Below are positions 45,501 through 57,500 of a stretch of 64,000 nucleotides of DNA, in pieces (the first letter of the stretch is position 1; every line of letters starts with the position of its first letter). The notes under the pieces were generated by a model. That model worked only from the letters and a program-made list of their open reading frames with translations. It searched no databases and was not told the origin of the DNA. The translations under genes were made by a program, and so were the position numbers. Origin of the DNA: Brienomyrus brachyistius (taxonomy: Eukaryota; Chordata; Actinopteri; Osteoglossiformes; Mormyridae). The stretch is from positions 19,530,349 through 19,594,348 of the forward strand of contig NC_064551.1 of the NCBI RefSeq assembly GCF_023856365.1, given 5' to 3'.

Positions 45501-48500
45501 GTGTGCGGCGTGATGAGTTCTCTACGCTGCTGCCGCACACACACACGTCTTTGGTCATGGTGGGGGTGTCGTCCCAGTGTGGGGTTGTCACTCGTTACAC
45601 ATCCCCCTTTATTCCTGCGGCCCCATCCCGTCCTGGCTGGTCTGGGGCACTTCGCCCCTGGGACCTCGGAGAGAACGGCTCGTAAACTGATGGGATGCCT
45701 GGGGACGACCCCCCCCCCCCCCCCCCCCCCCCCCCCGCACGTAGCCGCCACCTCACCCGCACCTGCCCCTCCCTGTGTTTCAGATCACCGTGTGGAAGAG
45801 GTACAGCGACTTCCGGAAGCTTCACCAGGACCTCTGGCAGATTCACCGCAGTCTCTGTCAGCAGTCAGAGCTCTTCCCCCCCTTCGCCAAGGCCAAGGTG
45901 TTCGGTAGGACCGCGTGTGGGACAGGGTGAGGTGGGGTGGGGGGCAGACCCCAGCTCTCTGTCGGTGGGACTGGTGTTGGTTTGCTCTGCGCTGCGCGTC
46001 TCGGCTCTGCTTTACACCCCACGGATCAGAGGGGGTTCGTTTTCTGAGCCCCCAAATGGTGGCTTGGGGGAGATCCGCCATCTTGCCCCAGGGCGCGCAC
46101 ACCACACTTGCCAGACCCATGGGGGGGCTTATTTTAACATGCGTGGTCTCGTGCAGCCTCATGTGACATGGCTGTAAGCAAAGCAGGGAAGTTGTTTATG
46201 GAAGGAAAGCAAGGTCAGCTGGGATGTTGAGTTTTCTGCCAGTTAGGAATGAAAATAGCTGCGTAAGACTGTGTCCGCTGTGGAAGAGAAGGTACACCTT
46301 GGTGTTCAGGGGTGGAGCCATTCCAGTAATGCATTTACCAATTCCAATCCAAATCAGGAAATGGAACTGGAGTTGGGATTGGGAAAAAACTATGGGGAAC
46401 AGTATTGGAATTGAATTTGAATTTCAGGGAGATTTAAATGCCAACTCCATTTCTATTTGATGAAATGCATTCCGGAATAGCCCCAACCCTGTTAGGCGTT
46501 AGAGCACCAATAGAGAGTGACCTGGCGCTCTGGGGAAGGTCTGATTGGTCCAAAGAAACTTGCGTGTGACCTCATATTAAGTCCACTCTTATGTATAACC
46601 CTGTTAGTGAGTGGCATCTGACAGTTGCCTCAGATAGGGCTTTATGGTCCCCCACTCCTTATTCCATGCCACCCCACAGGGCGCTTTGACGAATCTGTGA
46701 TCGAGGAGAGGCGCCAGTGCTCCGAGGACCTGCTGCAGTTCTCTGCCAACATTCCTGCCCTCTACAGCAGCCAGTACATCGAAGACTTCTTCAAGGTCTG
46801 TTGGACAAGCCCCGCCTCCTCCTGTTTGCCGTGCCTACCAGTCATGTGTGGGTGGAGCTTAAGTCAATCTGTAGGATTGAAGGAGGTAGAGGACTTCAGA
46901 TATCCATGTATGGCGATGATGGGCGCCTTCATTGCTCTTCCCAGTTGCTTCGGGCTGGGTTTAATCAGGCAGTCAGGCAGTGACTGACAGTGCAGTAATC
47001 TCGCCCACTGTGGCTTACACAGCCTTGCTGTTCCTTGTTAAGGATCCCTGCTAAGGTAACGACTAAATGATGATACACAGCCTGCCCAGCTCAGCAGCCA
47101 CTATTTACAATGAACTTGTCAGCGAGGTACTGTTGTCAACAACAAATAACTTTATTCATTCTTCATTTTTTTTAAATGAAATTTGAAGGGAGGAAACTCC
47201 CGTGTTTTTTCGTTTGTTACTGTTGCTAGGTTTAATTATCCCATCATAACGAACACAATCTGCTGAAACGGCAGACGATCCGCGCGCCCGTTCAGTCGCT
47301 CTCGTAAACAGCGCTCACCCGACGTCCCCGTAGGCAGTGCAGAGCCTGTCTGACAGCTCGCTGGTTCTGTTCCAGGGAGGCGAGGTTCACGACGGCTCAG
47401 AGCTCATCGGGCCGCCTGAACCCTTATCAGACTTTCTCGCTGACAGCTTGTCAGACTGCAGCTTTGAAGGTAGGACGGCCTGTGGTTCTTAAAGTGGCCA
47501 GCAGAGGGCTCTGTGGTGCTGCTGGATGTAACATGCATGCCTTATATGTCTATCAATAATTCATGTAAAATATTTGACAGACTAGTCATTAGTGGAGGGA
47601 TAGCCTTTTCAGCTGGATTCCTCAGAGATTATGTTTGAAGGATATATATTTAATAGACAACAGGCACGATGGTGTGTGGCTCCGCGGGACTTTCACTGGA
47701 ACCCTAAGGTCCGTAACTGTAAAAACCCTGCCCAGGACACTGCATAGATGGCTGACCCTGTGCTTTGAAAAGCAGTTCTGGGCCACGGTGACCCTGGAGC
47801 ATGTCCCAGGAAGCACTGGGCGCCTCCAGGACAGGATGCCAGTCACTTGTCAGGCACATGGACGTAAACCTACTGTTTTCTACAAATGCCTACTGAGTAA
47901 GCGCATGGGCTGCGAGGGGAAAGGCTTACAGCATGGGGGAACCCCCAGAGAGTGGGGGAACCCACACACAGAGCTGGGGCTGGGGTTCCCTCCCTAACCC
48001 TGGCAGTGTGAGACTACAGTGCAAACCGCTGGGCTCCAGTAAATCGAAAATCCTAAACGGTTTATTAAATTTAATGTGCATTTATTATCAGAGATTATTT
48101 ACAGTTTTATGGTATGATGTATAAGCGCTAACCATAGATCGGTCTGAGGAAAGCGCAGACCATTGGCCCCACAAACTCACTTTTTAATCAGCCTTGACTG
48201 GGAGTGGGAGTGGTCACTTTTTGCAGATTGCACTGATTGACAAAAATGATCTTGAGTCATGCGACTCCGAATTATTTGTAAGTTTGCGTGTTACTCTGGC
48301 TTTTACAGAATCACTGTGCCATAATTTAACTGTCCAGGATTCAGAATTTACTCAAATATATTTAATAAGTGTCCTGTTTCCTACACAGTGTACCATGTTT
48401 GCATGGGAAGCATTTGAATGCATAATTGCTTGAATTTATTTTTTATTAGCAATAACGATGAAAATTATGTTAACCCCCCCCCCCGCCGAAAGGTGGCACA

Positions 48501-51500
48501 CACATTCTGGCCTTGTGGCATGTCGATAAGAGGCTTGAGTGGGGAGGGAGTGACAGGAGGAGGAATGGTCATGTTCCTCCAGCAGCTGTGACCCAGAAAA
48601 AAGACGGGCATCATCCGGCTGTGCCAGTCCGTCCCTGTGCCCCTCTCCTGCATTGTTCTCACAGAGACACTTCAGCCCAGGCGCCACTAGAGGGCAGTGA
48701 TACTGAATACAATGGAGTCTCTCTGCCGCCAGAGAGAATGAGGCTGATGGGAATTCTGTTATCAGAAGGGACAGGGAAAGGAAGCAGTGTGGGAACTGGT
48801 TTAAAAGCATTTACTTTCTTTTTAACTGCAGCCCAATCCCTCCTCTAAGCTAAGGCTCCGTTTCCATGGTAGTTGAAAATATGATGATAAAAACACTTTT
48901 GCAGATTCATGTCGCTTTATAAGAGGATCAGACTCCAAAAAGGTGTAAAATAAACGAATGACAGTTGCCAGGAGTTCCGGGAGTTTAAATTAACATTGTC
49001 TGCTAAGCTGAGAAAAAGAGTACAAATGTTTTAGCGTAACTTTGTCCAGCTATCGCGATCCTTGCAGTGTAACGGTTGCATATGCATAATAATGTTGATA
49101 TTAATATTGCACGTCGTACAGCTTGAGGTTGACTTTTGCCGTATGGTACAGGATGTATTTATAGTTAACTATAGATGGTTGCCTTTTGCAGGATATTTAT
49201 GCACTTGTATGCTGTGTGTCCATCTTCTGTTTCCAGTTCAGAAAGACGCTGGAGGGGTGGACGATTCGACAGCTGCCAGTCATTCTGAATATGGAGGTAC
49301 GCGCTGCTAGCGAGGTGGTGGGTGTCAATGATTGATGATGTTTTAGTGGGACAAAGAACCTTACAAACTCCAGAGTTTAACAGTGGGTGGCTTGTGTTCC
49401 TGCCTTATTCAGGGTCCTTTCGGTGTTCTTGGGCAGTAACAGACTCGCGTAACAACTTCTTAGTCAAGGTCAGCGTATCAGTGGGTCCCTAACATTCTTC
49501 CCTTGTTGTTTGCGTTGGGCATTTTCTCTCAGGTCAGGTAATATGATGTCGCTCTGATTTTGCATTGTATTGGTATGCGGTGCTGCATTGCGATATAACC
49601 TCAGACTCACTGCAGTTTGCCGTGTTAATAGTTGTGTGTTTGCTGGTTTTCTGTATACGGCTCTGCTTTACACTCTGTGGCCATGATGTGAAGGTCAATG
49701 GTTCAAATCCCGTGGCCAGCAGAGTGATGTCGCTGTTGGGCTCCTGACAAGGCCCTTAATCTCCAATTCCTCAAGCAATGCTGGCTGATGTCTCTAATGT
49801 GTATCGCTTTGGAAAACAGCGTCTGCTATATAGATAAAAATGCCAAACTTGGCGATGGACCTGCAAACCCCAGAATAATTGTATGCTGTTTGAGAGACTT
49901 GGGTGGCAGTGAGTGGAGTAGGGCGCCCCCTAGCTGCTGTCAGAATTGGCTTAAATCCTGAGGGATGGAAAATGTTTGTTGCTTTGGCATAGGAAGTTTT
50001 TCGTATAATCTTTTCACCAGGTTCTCACGGGTAGGACCCCCCCCCCCCCACACACACACACGCATACATACATGCACACGCACACACACACGCACACACA
50101 CACACGCACGCACCACCCCCCGAGAGCACTGGGGCATCCTAGATCTGGTTAAACATCATCCATCTCTTTGGTGAGGCTGCTCTGGAAATACCATTCAATC
50201 TGATTAATTTCTAATCTGATAATCCCTCAGCAGACATCTGGAGACTCGTGGCTCGTTACTGAATAGGAATTTAAGGATGCTGTGCCCTTTGAATCCCTCC
50301 ATGTCTCGCAATGCACATTTTGGGATTAAAGTGATAGTCCTCTTTCAATTTCTTAATGAAGATTCAGAATCTAGATGATAAATAGCTGGGTTAACTTAGC
50401 TTAAGCATTTTAGTGCCTTCTGTGTAGCACAGTGTGCTAGAAATATGAGTTTTGTCACAGCTTAGTTTGGTAAACAGACGGTTCTGGGTTTGTGTCCCAT
50501 CTGATGCCATGGTAAGAAAGCAGTGTGGCGGTCAAGTTCATGAGTTTTTAACCCACAGATCAAGGGAAATGGTATCAGCCCTGCCTTTGCCTTTGTGTGT
50601 GTGTGGTTCAGATTTCATGCCTATACATCATATTTTGTTCTTTTCTAACCTTGCTACAGCCTAGTTCATACTCCACTTTTTGGTCCACACACAATCGAGC
50701 ACTGTGATATTCACATACTATACTGTATATGTTACTATATTATACTATATTTGTCTGTGTATGCATATGGTCACAGTCTGTGGATATAACAATGTTATTC
50801 CTCCAGACCAGCAGAGGGCACAATCCTAAAGCCTCTTCGTCTTCTTAGTCAGTAGGAAGCTTACGCATGAATCCATACACAGGAATACTTGTGCTTCTTC
50901 AATGATGGGTTATATACGTGTGGGAACCTCTGCATGTCCTCACTCAGCTGCTCATTGAAAGCATCCATAACTACAACTATTGTTCTTCTACTCTTTCTTC
51001 TTTGAACACCGCTCTGTGAAAGTCAGTGCTGCCACCTACTGGAAATACTTAGTCATGCTCTGTCTATTCTTTGCAGCCGGTGGACTTAGAGTTTCCCGTG
51101 TCCCCGGCTCTGTCAGGTATCTCCAGCGACAGCGATCTGATTTCCCTACTGTTGGACACGGACTCCCTGGCCGACGTGGACGATGGAATGGCCTCGGACG
51201 GGGACTCGCCGAACAAACCACCCCGCGGCTCTAGCCCCTCGCCGCTTCCCCTCCTGCCGGACGACTCCCTGGATGTGGAATCCAGCCGGGCCAGCAGGGC
51301 GGCGGTCTTCCCCAGTGCCCTGAGGCCGCGTGCGGGAAAGAAGGACTATTTGGAGAGGGCCAGCGAGCAGATCAGGCTGGCAGTGCAGAGGGAGGGGGAA
51401 CAGGACTATCAGGCCGCCTTCTCCTTCTACCGCAGCGGTGTGGACCTGCTGCTCCAGGGCGTGCAAGGTACTGAAGACACCCAGTCTTCCACTAGTCCCC

Positions 51501-54500
51501 ATGTGATATTAATGTGCTGGGTGGGGGTGTCTGAGATCTCCCCTGGACCACCTGCTTCCTGGGCCTGCCCCATTCCTGATCCTAGCTCCGAACTAGGAAT
51601 ATCCTGTTGTTGGGGGGGGGGGGCATTCCTGTAAAATTAGCGCTCAGGTTGGTTAGATTAAGTGCCGTGTCGCACTGCCTGCTGTAGTCAGCAATGTTCA
51701 GCAGTACTGTGGTGTTCAGGGCGTGTTCGGGCGCGTGCGGAATGCTGCCAGAGAGCTGGAATGATCAGTGAGCCGACTCGTGCTTCGCGATTTTTCCTGG
51801 ATGGCCAGCAGGAGGCGACGTCCCTCCCTGTATCCAGTCAGATGGAGTCGCTGGACCGGAAAGGCAGGCAAGAATTAACAGACGTTTTCGTCTGCCGCAC
51901 TTCCGTTAAACCCTCGTTTGCACTGGTGATGCCCTGGCTCTGTCAGATAAACGGGAGGCTTCCAGCCCCTGTGCTTTCAGATTCTAATATCCTGAGTTTT
52001 GTGTTGTTATGGGGCTGCACATCCTGACAAGATATCGGGGGACGACCATTACAGGCAGGATGAGATTGAGTTTTGATAAGTCACACTTTGAGGGATGTCT
52101 GCTGCTTTTAGTGAAATCACGGCCCCCCCCCCCCCCACACAGATGGCGAGCCCACCTTCCCACCTTCGATTAGTTGATGTATCTCTGTGTTCTGCACCTG
52201 CTGTTTCCCATGAATCTACATTTAAGGGCCCCTCACGGTGCCGCGAGGCGTGTTTGTGCTACGTCGCTGGTTAAGTCTTGCATGGCGTGTCGGAATATTT
52301 CCCAGCATTCCTGAGTTTGTTCACTTAGAATGATGTTGGTGTTTTAAATGTTCACCCTGATGAGAAACACTGTTTAGGGGGAGAAAATGGCAGCAGAACA
52401 TCAAGTGTTTGTTTCGCTTGATTAACTGTTGTAGCACCTCGAGGGTTGTGGGTTCGAGCCCCGCGCCCCAGCCTGTTATCACACATTCTGAGAGTGCCGC
52501 TGCTGCACGGCATAATTACGGCTGCTGCAGCGTAACCTGCAGGAGAAACGTGCTCGTTCACCCTGACGCGTTAATTGGCCGCTTGTTTTCCTGTGTTGTT
52601 GTGCAAATAGTTTGGGGGGTAATGGGGGCTGTTGGAGGAGACGGAGCTGCTATCGTGCGTGGGCCGTCGGGGGCGTCCTCTCAAGGTCCATGCAGCCCTC
52701 CTCTCCTCTGCCCTGGGGGCTGCCTATGCCTGGGTGGGGGCTCCTTCTTGCTCTGGCTCTGCACTGTGTCGGTGCGCAGTGCGATTCTGCTCGGTTGGGG
52801 CCCATCTTGTTCACAGAACGGCGTCCTCTCACCGGCTCCCTGTAGAGAAGTTTGTTTTGCTGTACAGTCGCCTTACTTGGCGAGTCCTCTAGAAGGTCTG
52901 GTTTTAGGGGGGCTGTTCTTCACGCGTCCTCTGTGTGGTGACGAGGTTGACCCCCTGGCTGCACAGCCGGCTGCATACCTGCCAATCAGGAGTGGCTGAT
53001 TGCAGTCTCCGTGTCCGTCCCCTGAGCTGGTACTGCCCCCTTTGTTATCTGTATTGGGTCTCCGATATAGATATTTGAGTTTTGGGTTGGGGGGGCTGAT
53101 TTTCTATTCTGGTGCCGCAGGTGACCCCAGCCCCACGCGGAGGGAGGCGGTGAAGAAGAAGACAGCAGAGTACCTGATGCGGGCCGAGCATCTCTCCTCT
53201 CGGTACCTCCGAGACGGATCCCAGGTGGGATGCGGCTCCAGCCTGGTCAGTCTCACCCTGCGGCAGTGAAAAATCCAAATGGATAAATACCCAAAAGCTT
53301 GTGTTATTTATTTAATTATAACTAATTGTGATGCATTTAGAATAAAATAAAAATAATAATAAAAGCAATAATTATATTATGAAATAGTCTCTGGGGGTCA
53401 GCTGTCACTGTGAGTGAGTGAAAGTCATTCTTTGTCATTGATTTTTTGAGTCTGTAAATCTGTGTGTTTTTGGTTTAATTTCACATTCTTGGGAAGCAGA
53501 CAGATGGCATGCTTTCTGTCCCCCGCAGGCCACCGTACTGTGATAAAAATCACAGTTTCTCAGGGGTGCTGTGACGAGCCCTCACTCCGTTAAAGGGCCG
53601 GACTCCGCATGTGTGTCAGGCCACAGCCTAGTGAGGGTTTATGGTAGAGTTTGAAACGAGCGGTGATAAATTGTTTTTAACCATCTGGGATTCAGCGGTA
53701 GGGCTATGCGGTAGCTCAGTCAGTAGCTCTGTGAACTCCACACCTCTGAGGTTCCTGTCTGGGGTGTTAAGCCTGCGTGAGCCCTATGCTGCGTGGGATA
53801 GGCTCCCCCCTATCGCCAATGACCCGGATCAGGAAAAGCTATCAGAAGAAGGACAGATGACTGATTACTGTACTGTGCTGTACCTACTACTGACAAGGCT
53901 AGCTACAGCATTAGCATTAGCCTGGGGCTTTATGCCGCGAGGGAAAACGTGTGAGAAAGGAAGATCGTAAAGGGCCCTCCGGCCTCGTGTAGCCGCCTGA
54001 GATCGGGTGCGGGGGCCTCAAGCTCTCCTGCACCGGGGCCATGATTGATGTGTGATCTTTGATGCCCTCTGCCAGGCCCCGGGGGCGCTGGGTTCAAGGC
54101 CCACCTGGAAGCAGAGGAACCCCACAGAGGAGCTGAAGATCTTTGGGGTCCTCGGGGTGATCGACAAGGTGAGTCTTGAGGGTGTTGGAGGGGGCAGGAG
54201 CCTGGCCTTTGAAGTCGGGGTCGGAGTGGGGGTGCTGAATAGAAGAAAGGGACCTTTTATCTAAGCAGATCTTGTAAGGTCACGCGAAGTGTGTGGGGCA
54301 GAAAGGTCAAGCCCAGGGTTGTGATGATTTATTCAGCGCTGCGTCTCTGTGAGTCTTCATCGCTCGTTAATACTTCACGCCAGCCAAATGAATTAATGTG
54401 GGCGCCGAGCGTCTGCAGGCCCACTTCCTGTCCCGCCGTGACTGTTTCAAGGGGGTAGATCTCCGTGAACTCGAGTCAGTGGTAGGTCTGTGTCGGGGTA

Positions 54501-57500
54501 AGGGAGTAAGCCCCCCCCCAGGGGGATTCCCAATCGGTTATCCATCAAGACCATCAGCAGGCACCAGATGGGAGGTGAGCCCTTCACATCAGGTCCTCCG
54601 TTTTAGGTACGACATCTACAGCTCTTCCTGTAAGTGTCTGTGTGGCTCAGCCAGTTTTGGATGCGGTACTTGTCATTGGAAGGTTGTTGATTCCAATCCC
54701 AGAGTCAGAGTGATTTCGACTTTGGGTCCTTAGGCCCTTATGTTTCTCAAAAATATGCATCGCTTTGGAAAAAAGCATGTGCTGAATAAATGAATGGATG
54801 GTCGAGAGAAGGTCCTGTCGGGGTTTATTGACAGTCAGATGGCTTCCACTGGCAGCTGACATCCCCCAGCGATGCACGCATAACATACCGCTAACCTCAC
54901 GCCTGCCTCATCCCGGGCTGGCGGCCGGATCTGCGGTGAGCCGTTTCCCGCTTCTGGGCAAATTAAAACGTGGCCAAGCTCTCTGTCTGATTGGCCGCTG
55001 GGGCCACGGCGAGCTGAGAGCCGGGTCGGCCTCCCGCGTTTCCCTGGAGATCAGGACTCCATCCAATCGCCCGACCCCATGGCAGAGCACATGCTAGAGT
55101 GGGAACCGATCCAATACCCAGGGCATCTACAAGATCAGCTTTGGGTCCAGTACCATTAAAACGTGGACCATGGGCTTGCGTTCCTCCAGTCCATACAATC
55201 CCCTCCCAGGTGGATAAATAGTCATCTGCGCAAATGTCTGAAAAAGACTTTACAAGAGTAAATTCTAAATCAATAACAATGAAAGCCCGATGGGAATTGT
55301 AGTATTTAAAAGGAATTGTAATAGCAAGTATTAAAAAAATGATATTGAAATCAATTTTGCCAGTGGAAGCGTTCTTATACCTTCTATGTGTTTGGTTGTT
55401 ACTCTTGATGTGATTTCATTGGCTGATGCAGTCGATTGTGATGGTTTGAGTCGATGTAGAGAATACCCTGTGTTTGGGAGGTTTCTCTCTGAGCGAATTT
55501 CATCACTGACAGATCTGAAGCATCCGGAAGCGCGGATAGGAGCATAACGTTCCTTCAGCCACACACTGCAAAAGCTTCGGCCTCGTCTGCGCTCAGCGGT
55601 CATGGATGCCACAGTCTGTCCCTGGCCTGGAAGCTTCTGGATGGTGGCCCGTTTCCTTGGGTTTTCACACCGCGGACAGAAACCGAGCTGCGGCCACATG
55701 ACCGCGTTTCCGTCACGGCTCGCGGTATATTGTTTTTTTTTTGGTGACTTTTTTTGCAAGCCCCCCCCTTCCCTGTATTTGCACAGGGACTTTCTCACGC
55801 CCTCCCCAGCCAGTGACTTTGCTTTTCTGTCACGGTAATGATCTCATGTTTTAACAAGCCCCCCCATTTCCCGGCAGGTGAAATCAGTTCACGCCGTGAG
55901 AAAAATGGGACCCCCTTCTGGCTCCCGGCTGCCCCGTCCCAGCGGGGGGGGCGGCCCGCGGGCTCACATGCCCACCGACACACACGCTGCCTCCTGGTGG
56001 CCTTGGAGCACGCGTGGCTCCTCTGGCTCTCCCTGCGGGCGTCCCCCCGGTGACGGGCCGGTCCTCGCCGTCTGCCGGCTTTCGGCAGGACTTCTTCAGT
56101 CTGTTCGCCCGGACCGGGGCCGCGGCAGATGGCGGGACCCTCGGACTTCCACCGGGCCCGAGGGCCTCTCACTTCCTTCCTATTTATTTATTTCCTTCTG
56201 CCCGAGTGTTTTGATGAAGACTCAGCGGTGCAGAAGAAGCTCTTCTGTCGCGGGGGCGGGGGGGGCGGTGAGGAGCCCGTGCTCACCGTGCCCGCTTCCC
56301 GCTGGTGGACCGGAGCTGAGGGACTGGATGAGCGGGGGGGGGAGTGCTGCCGGGCTGTGGGGAGAAGCTGGACTCCGACTCGCCTCTCCAAGCCCGGTCC
56401 AGCTCTGCCCTTGGCGGGGGTGTGGTAGTGGCAGCGACTCCGTGTCATGTGACCTCTCCGATCTCATGTACTGTCTCTTGCTCTTTATGGTGCTTTTTTT
56501 TTTAAAAAAAAAAAAAACATTTTGCCTGTAATTAACTCCTGTTCCATAAGACAAAGTGATCATAGTGATCATTTTTTAAAATACTGCTAATTTATTTAGC
56601 CGACGCCTTTATCCAAAGTGGTGGACGTTTCTGAGAAAGCAAACCATGGAGCAACTGGGCGTTAAGTGCCTTGCTGAAGGACCCAGTGGTGAAATCATTC
56701 TGCCCATCATGCGATTTGAACCAGCACCTTTAATGCTATTTTTGGGTTCATTTATAGTACATGCTTTTGCATGATCTGTGTTTCAGGAATTTTAAAGCCA
56801 AATTCTTACCTTTAAAGGCTGGTTCATTCTCCTCTGCAGGTGTATACGCAGACGTGTCCGGGTGTTTGCGCGTATGTGGAGAACTATGAACCAGCCTTAA
56901 TAAACCTGAAATCATAGCGCAGTCCTGGATCCAAGGGGGCCTTTCAAGTCCTGCAGGATCAGAGCTGCCCCCCCCATATTCACCCAACTGACCATGCAGT
57001 GTTTAAGCATCTTTTTACTCCAAGCAAAAGCCAAAAGACACAGTTGATAAATTCATATTTCTCTTATTATGCAAGAAAGCCTTTTAATGACTTTTGTCTC
57101 TTTCCTAAACTTTTTTTTGCCCAACAGGACTTTTTTTTTCCTCTCTTCATCCAGCCAGATACTTTGGTTAGCCTGTCTCTGTCGGGGCACTGCAGCAGGA
57201 CGCCCCCTAGAGTCTCGAACCTGCAACTCTGGAGTCCACCTTCTATTTCGCAATACCTGCAGCCTTGTTTGTCATGTAAGGTGAAGCTAGGTGTCCTCTG
57301 TTGCTTAAATATGGACGAGCAGCTGTGCTATTTTAACCTGAGAGACTTAGTGATTCGTAGGGGGTGGGGGGGGGGGATTGCTCTGCTCTCTAGGGTGCTG
57401 GAGCAATGCGTGCCCCCCCACCTCCGTCAGGGACAGCCCTCCTTCAAGATGGAGAACAGCTGCTCAGTGGTGACCTGCCCATTTCTGTCCCCCGGCCCCC

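Noticed and set aside
55838..56531. GC-rich open frames in rps6kc1 intron 9
   Set aside because: Multiple overlapping frames on both strands from GC-rich sequence. No rps6kc1 homology, and exons 9 and 10 already join in phase without it.
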